This document shows, piece by piece, positions 5,686 to 7,079 of a stretch of DNA of 7,079 nt. Positions within the stretch are counted from its first letter, which is position 1; each line of letters begins with the position of its first letter. Origin of the DNA: Actinomycetota bacterium (GTDB taxonomy: Bacteria; Cyanobacteriota; Vampirovibrionia; Obscuribacterales; Obscuribacteraceae); the NCBI GenBank assembly GCA_903970355.1, contig CAJCIF010000201.1, positions 1 to 7,079 on the forward strand, read 5' to 3'. Under the pieces are notes generated by a model. That model did not search any database, had not been told where the DNA came from, and worked only from the letters and a program-made list of their open reading frames with translations. The position numbers and the translations under genes were made by a program.

Positions 5686-7053
5686 TTATTCACCAGGAAG
5701 CGGTAGTGCCGTCGGCGGTGCCCCTTCTTTAGGCATGTCGTGTTGTTCAGGTTGCGGAACTAATTTTAGTGTTTCTTTGGGAGGCTCCATATTGTGCAGA
5801 ATGGAGGCTGCACCGGGGCTCATTTCGATTGGTCCACGCAATTCCGGAGTCGCTCCGGTTTTCGGCTGTGGGGTTAAAGGATTGATTATTTGTGAGCTGT
5901 CCAACTGATGCCGCGGTCTTTTGTCTTCAGAGTCAGTGGCATATATTTTGGGGAGCGTTACTGACATAGGAGCAGATGGTGCATCGTTCTTTGCTTTGAG
6001 TTGTTTGTGAATTTGCAGGAAATTTTCAGAAGGGGGAGTAACATCTGGTATCCAACTGATCGCTTCTTTATTTATTTCGCTCATCTTCATAGCCAAAGCT
6101 TGTTGCAAAAAAGTATTCTTCGCTGAAATAAAGCCGTTCCAATCGAAGAACACGGGATCAGTATGATCACCTTGCTGTGCATAGCGGTGCGTAACTATGT
6201 TGTCGCCCGAAACGTGATAGTGATTCTGCAAGTACACAACCAGTTTGATAACCGAATCAACCTGGGAAGGCGGATAGTCTTGATGGCCGGCATGACACAT
6301 TTCGATGCCGACACTGTCGTCATTGTTGATACCAGGCAAGGTTTTAAATATGTTTACGTGCACCGAAGCAAGATCCGGATCGAGAGCTTGGTAAATTGTG
6401 CCATCGCGATCGACCACATATTGTGCACCAGGGTGTCTCCTGCCGAGTGAACTCCAGGCCTCGATCACACGCACAGCCCCTTGTGGAATGCCCGTTTCAG
6501 TAGAGTGAATAATAATGTATTTGACGGGTTGGCGCCGCCAGAAGATGCCACCACGAATGGGGTGATAGGAAACAACTCCGGCCTTAACAAGAGTGCGTGG
6601 TGAATAAGAATCTGCCCGGCCGCGAGAGAATGCACCACGGACAGTGCCGGCTACACCTTCCGGCAGAGGGCTTGTATCAAAAGTTGGTGGCTTTGCCAGA
6701 AACAAATCAACCGAATATGCATAACGCGTATGGGCAGAATGCGTTTCATGGTGGTGCGAACGCGCCACATGGCGCAATCTCGAATGACGAACGCGCGAGG
6801 TATGCCGCGAAGAACCGCTATACTGCGTTACTTCGTGCTCAACAGGTTCGCTTCTATGCCTCGAATGATGACTGACTTGCTGCTGTACAGAATGCGTAGT
6901 GTGCGCCGAACTACTGGAATGGCGAGAGGTAAATGCAAGTCCGGTTGAGCTTGTGACGGTTAAAACCAGAGTCAACAAGGATAATGCAAAGCCAAAATGG
7001 CGCTGCATACTGCTTGATGCCAAACGGCTCAGTCGCTTTTGCCTTGTCGTCAT
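5686..7053 (-). CDS. Secreted N-acetylmuramoyl-L-alanine amidase (Amidase_2/PGRP fold)
   Basis: This 455-residue protein probably cleaves the bond between N-acetylmuramic acid and L-alanine in peptidoglycan. A signal peptide (basic 4-18, hydrophobic 19-33, possible cleavage near Ala40) is followed by a His/Ser/Arg-rich linker (about 41-110). The Amidase_2 domain (about 165-320) has zinc ligands His183 (YIIIHST), His289 (VTHR) and Asp299 (HTDP), plus the probable catalytic Glu251 (VGIEM), in the AmpD arrangement. QYVVDRDGTIYQ (211-222) is also typical. AmpD's lysine next to the aspartate ligand is a histidine here (His297). A proline-rich tail (338-455) carries no recognisable SH3, LysM or SPOR wall-binding domain. 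No Shine-Dalgarno precedes ATG 7053; ATG 7008 is an alternative that would shorten the signal peptide's basic end. It converges on the Ser/Thr kinase gene with 15 bases between their stops. Confidence 0.92.
   Translation of the reverse strand: MTTRQKRLSRLASSSMQRHFGFALSLLTLVLTVTSSTGLAFTSRHSSSSAHTTHSVQQQVSHHSRHRSEPVEHEVTQYSGSSRHTSRVRHSRLRHVARSHHHETHSAHTRYAYSVDLFLAKPPTFDTSPLPEGVAGTVRGAFSRGRADSYSPRTLVKAGVVSYHPIRGGIFWRRQPVKYIIIHSTETGIPQGAVRVIEAWSSLGRRHPGAQYVVDRDGTIYQALDPDLASVHVNIFKTLPGINNDDSVGIEMCHAGHQDYPPSQVDSVIKLVVYLQNHYHVSGDNIVTHRYAQQGDHTDPVFFDWNGFISAKNTFLQQALAMKMSEINKEAISWIPDVTPPSENFLQIHKQLKAKNDAPSAPMSVTLPKIYATDSEDKRPRHQLDSSQIINPLTPQPKTGATPELRGPIEMSPGAASILHNMEPPKETLKLVPQPEQHDMPKEGAPPTALPLPGE
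6730..6921 (-). other. His/Ser/Arg-rich low-complexity linker of the amidase
   Basis: Residues 45-108 contain 15 histidines, including HH at 62-63 and HHH at 100-102, together with many serines and arginines and few hydrophobic residues. The segment lies between the signal peptide and the catalytic domain, so it would be outside the cytoplasm. Low-complexity His-rich stretches can bind Zn, Ni or Cu, and the positive charge could also aid contact with anionic wall or envelope polymers. Neither role is shown. Confidence 0.8.
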
Positions 7054-7061
7054 GGGTTTAT

Positions 7062-7067
7062 AGTCTA
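7062..7067 (-). promoter_or_regulatory. Candidate -10 element for the amidase gene
   Basis: On the minus strand TAGACT (4 of 6 matches to TATAAT) ends eight bases before the ATG at 7053, the same spacing as the candidate element of the TfoX-domain gene. An overlapping TATAAA lies closer to the ATG. The -35 region would fall at or beyond the window edge. This is weak evidence. Confidence 0.2.
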
Positions 7068-7079
7068 ATCGATCCAGCC

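Noticed and set aside
6163..6450. Plus-strand open frame inside the amidase gene
   Set aside because: It is antisense to the conserved zinc-ligand region and has no recognisable domain, so it is a shadow frame.

Overview
The window is a compact bacterial chromosomal stretch of about 7 kb with moderate GC, short intergenic gaps and seven supportable genes on both strands. I see no mobile element, CRISPR array, tRNA or rRNA. The gene mix is a membrane-anchored Ser/Thr kinase with extracytoplasmic TPRs, a soluble PAS histidine kinase with a separate receiver, and a secreted AmpD/PGRP-type amidase. This fits an environmental Gram-negative-type bacterium rich in eukaryote-like signalling. My best guess is the non-photosynthetic Cyanobacteriota/Melainabacteria (Obscuribacterales-like). 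That guess rests on general resemblance only and is low to moderate in confidence.

Layout, left to right. (1) The 3' part of an unrecognised gene runs in from the left edge and ends at 673. (2) An NmrA-type NAD(P)-binding SDR follows (713-1600, +). (3) A TfoX N-terminal-domain protein lies on the opposite strand (1597-1989, -), and its stop codon interlocks with that of the SDR. (4) A 178-base non-coding gap (1990-2167) holds a perfect DnaA-box 9-mer, a 15-base palindrome and a candidate extended -10 for the TfoX gene. (5) A signalling block reads rightward. The PAS/HisKA/HATPase histidine kinase (2168-3403) overlaps a stand-alone receiver (3400-3774) by ATGA, and a Ser/Thr kinase-TM-TPR protein follows (3847-5670). 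(6) A secreted zinc amidase lies convergently (5686-7053, -), with an unusual His/Ser/Arg-rich linker and a proline-rich tail.

The most notable unexplained structure is a 12-bp inverted repeat (3810-3851). Its 3' arm contains the GTG start codon of the Ser/Thr kinase and its loop carries most of the Shine-Dalgarno, which suggests a translational switch. How the genes work together is inference. The histidine kinase and receiver look like a split hybrid kinase. The Ser/Thr kinase lies just downstream on the same strand and could be co-transcribed, joining His-Asp and Ser/Thr phosphorylation. The amidase converges on this block and need not share its regulation.
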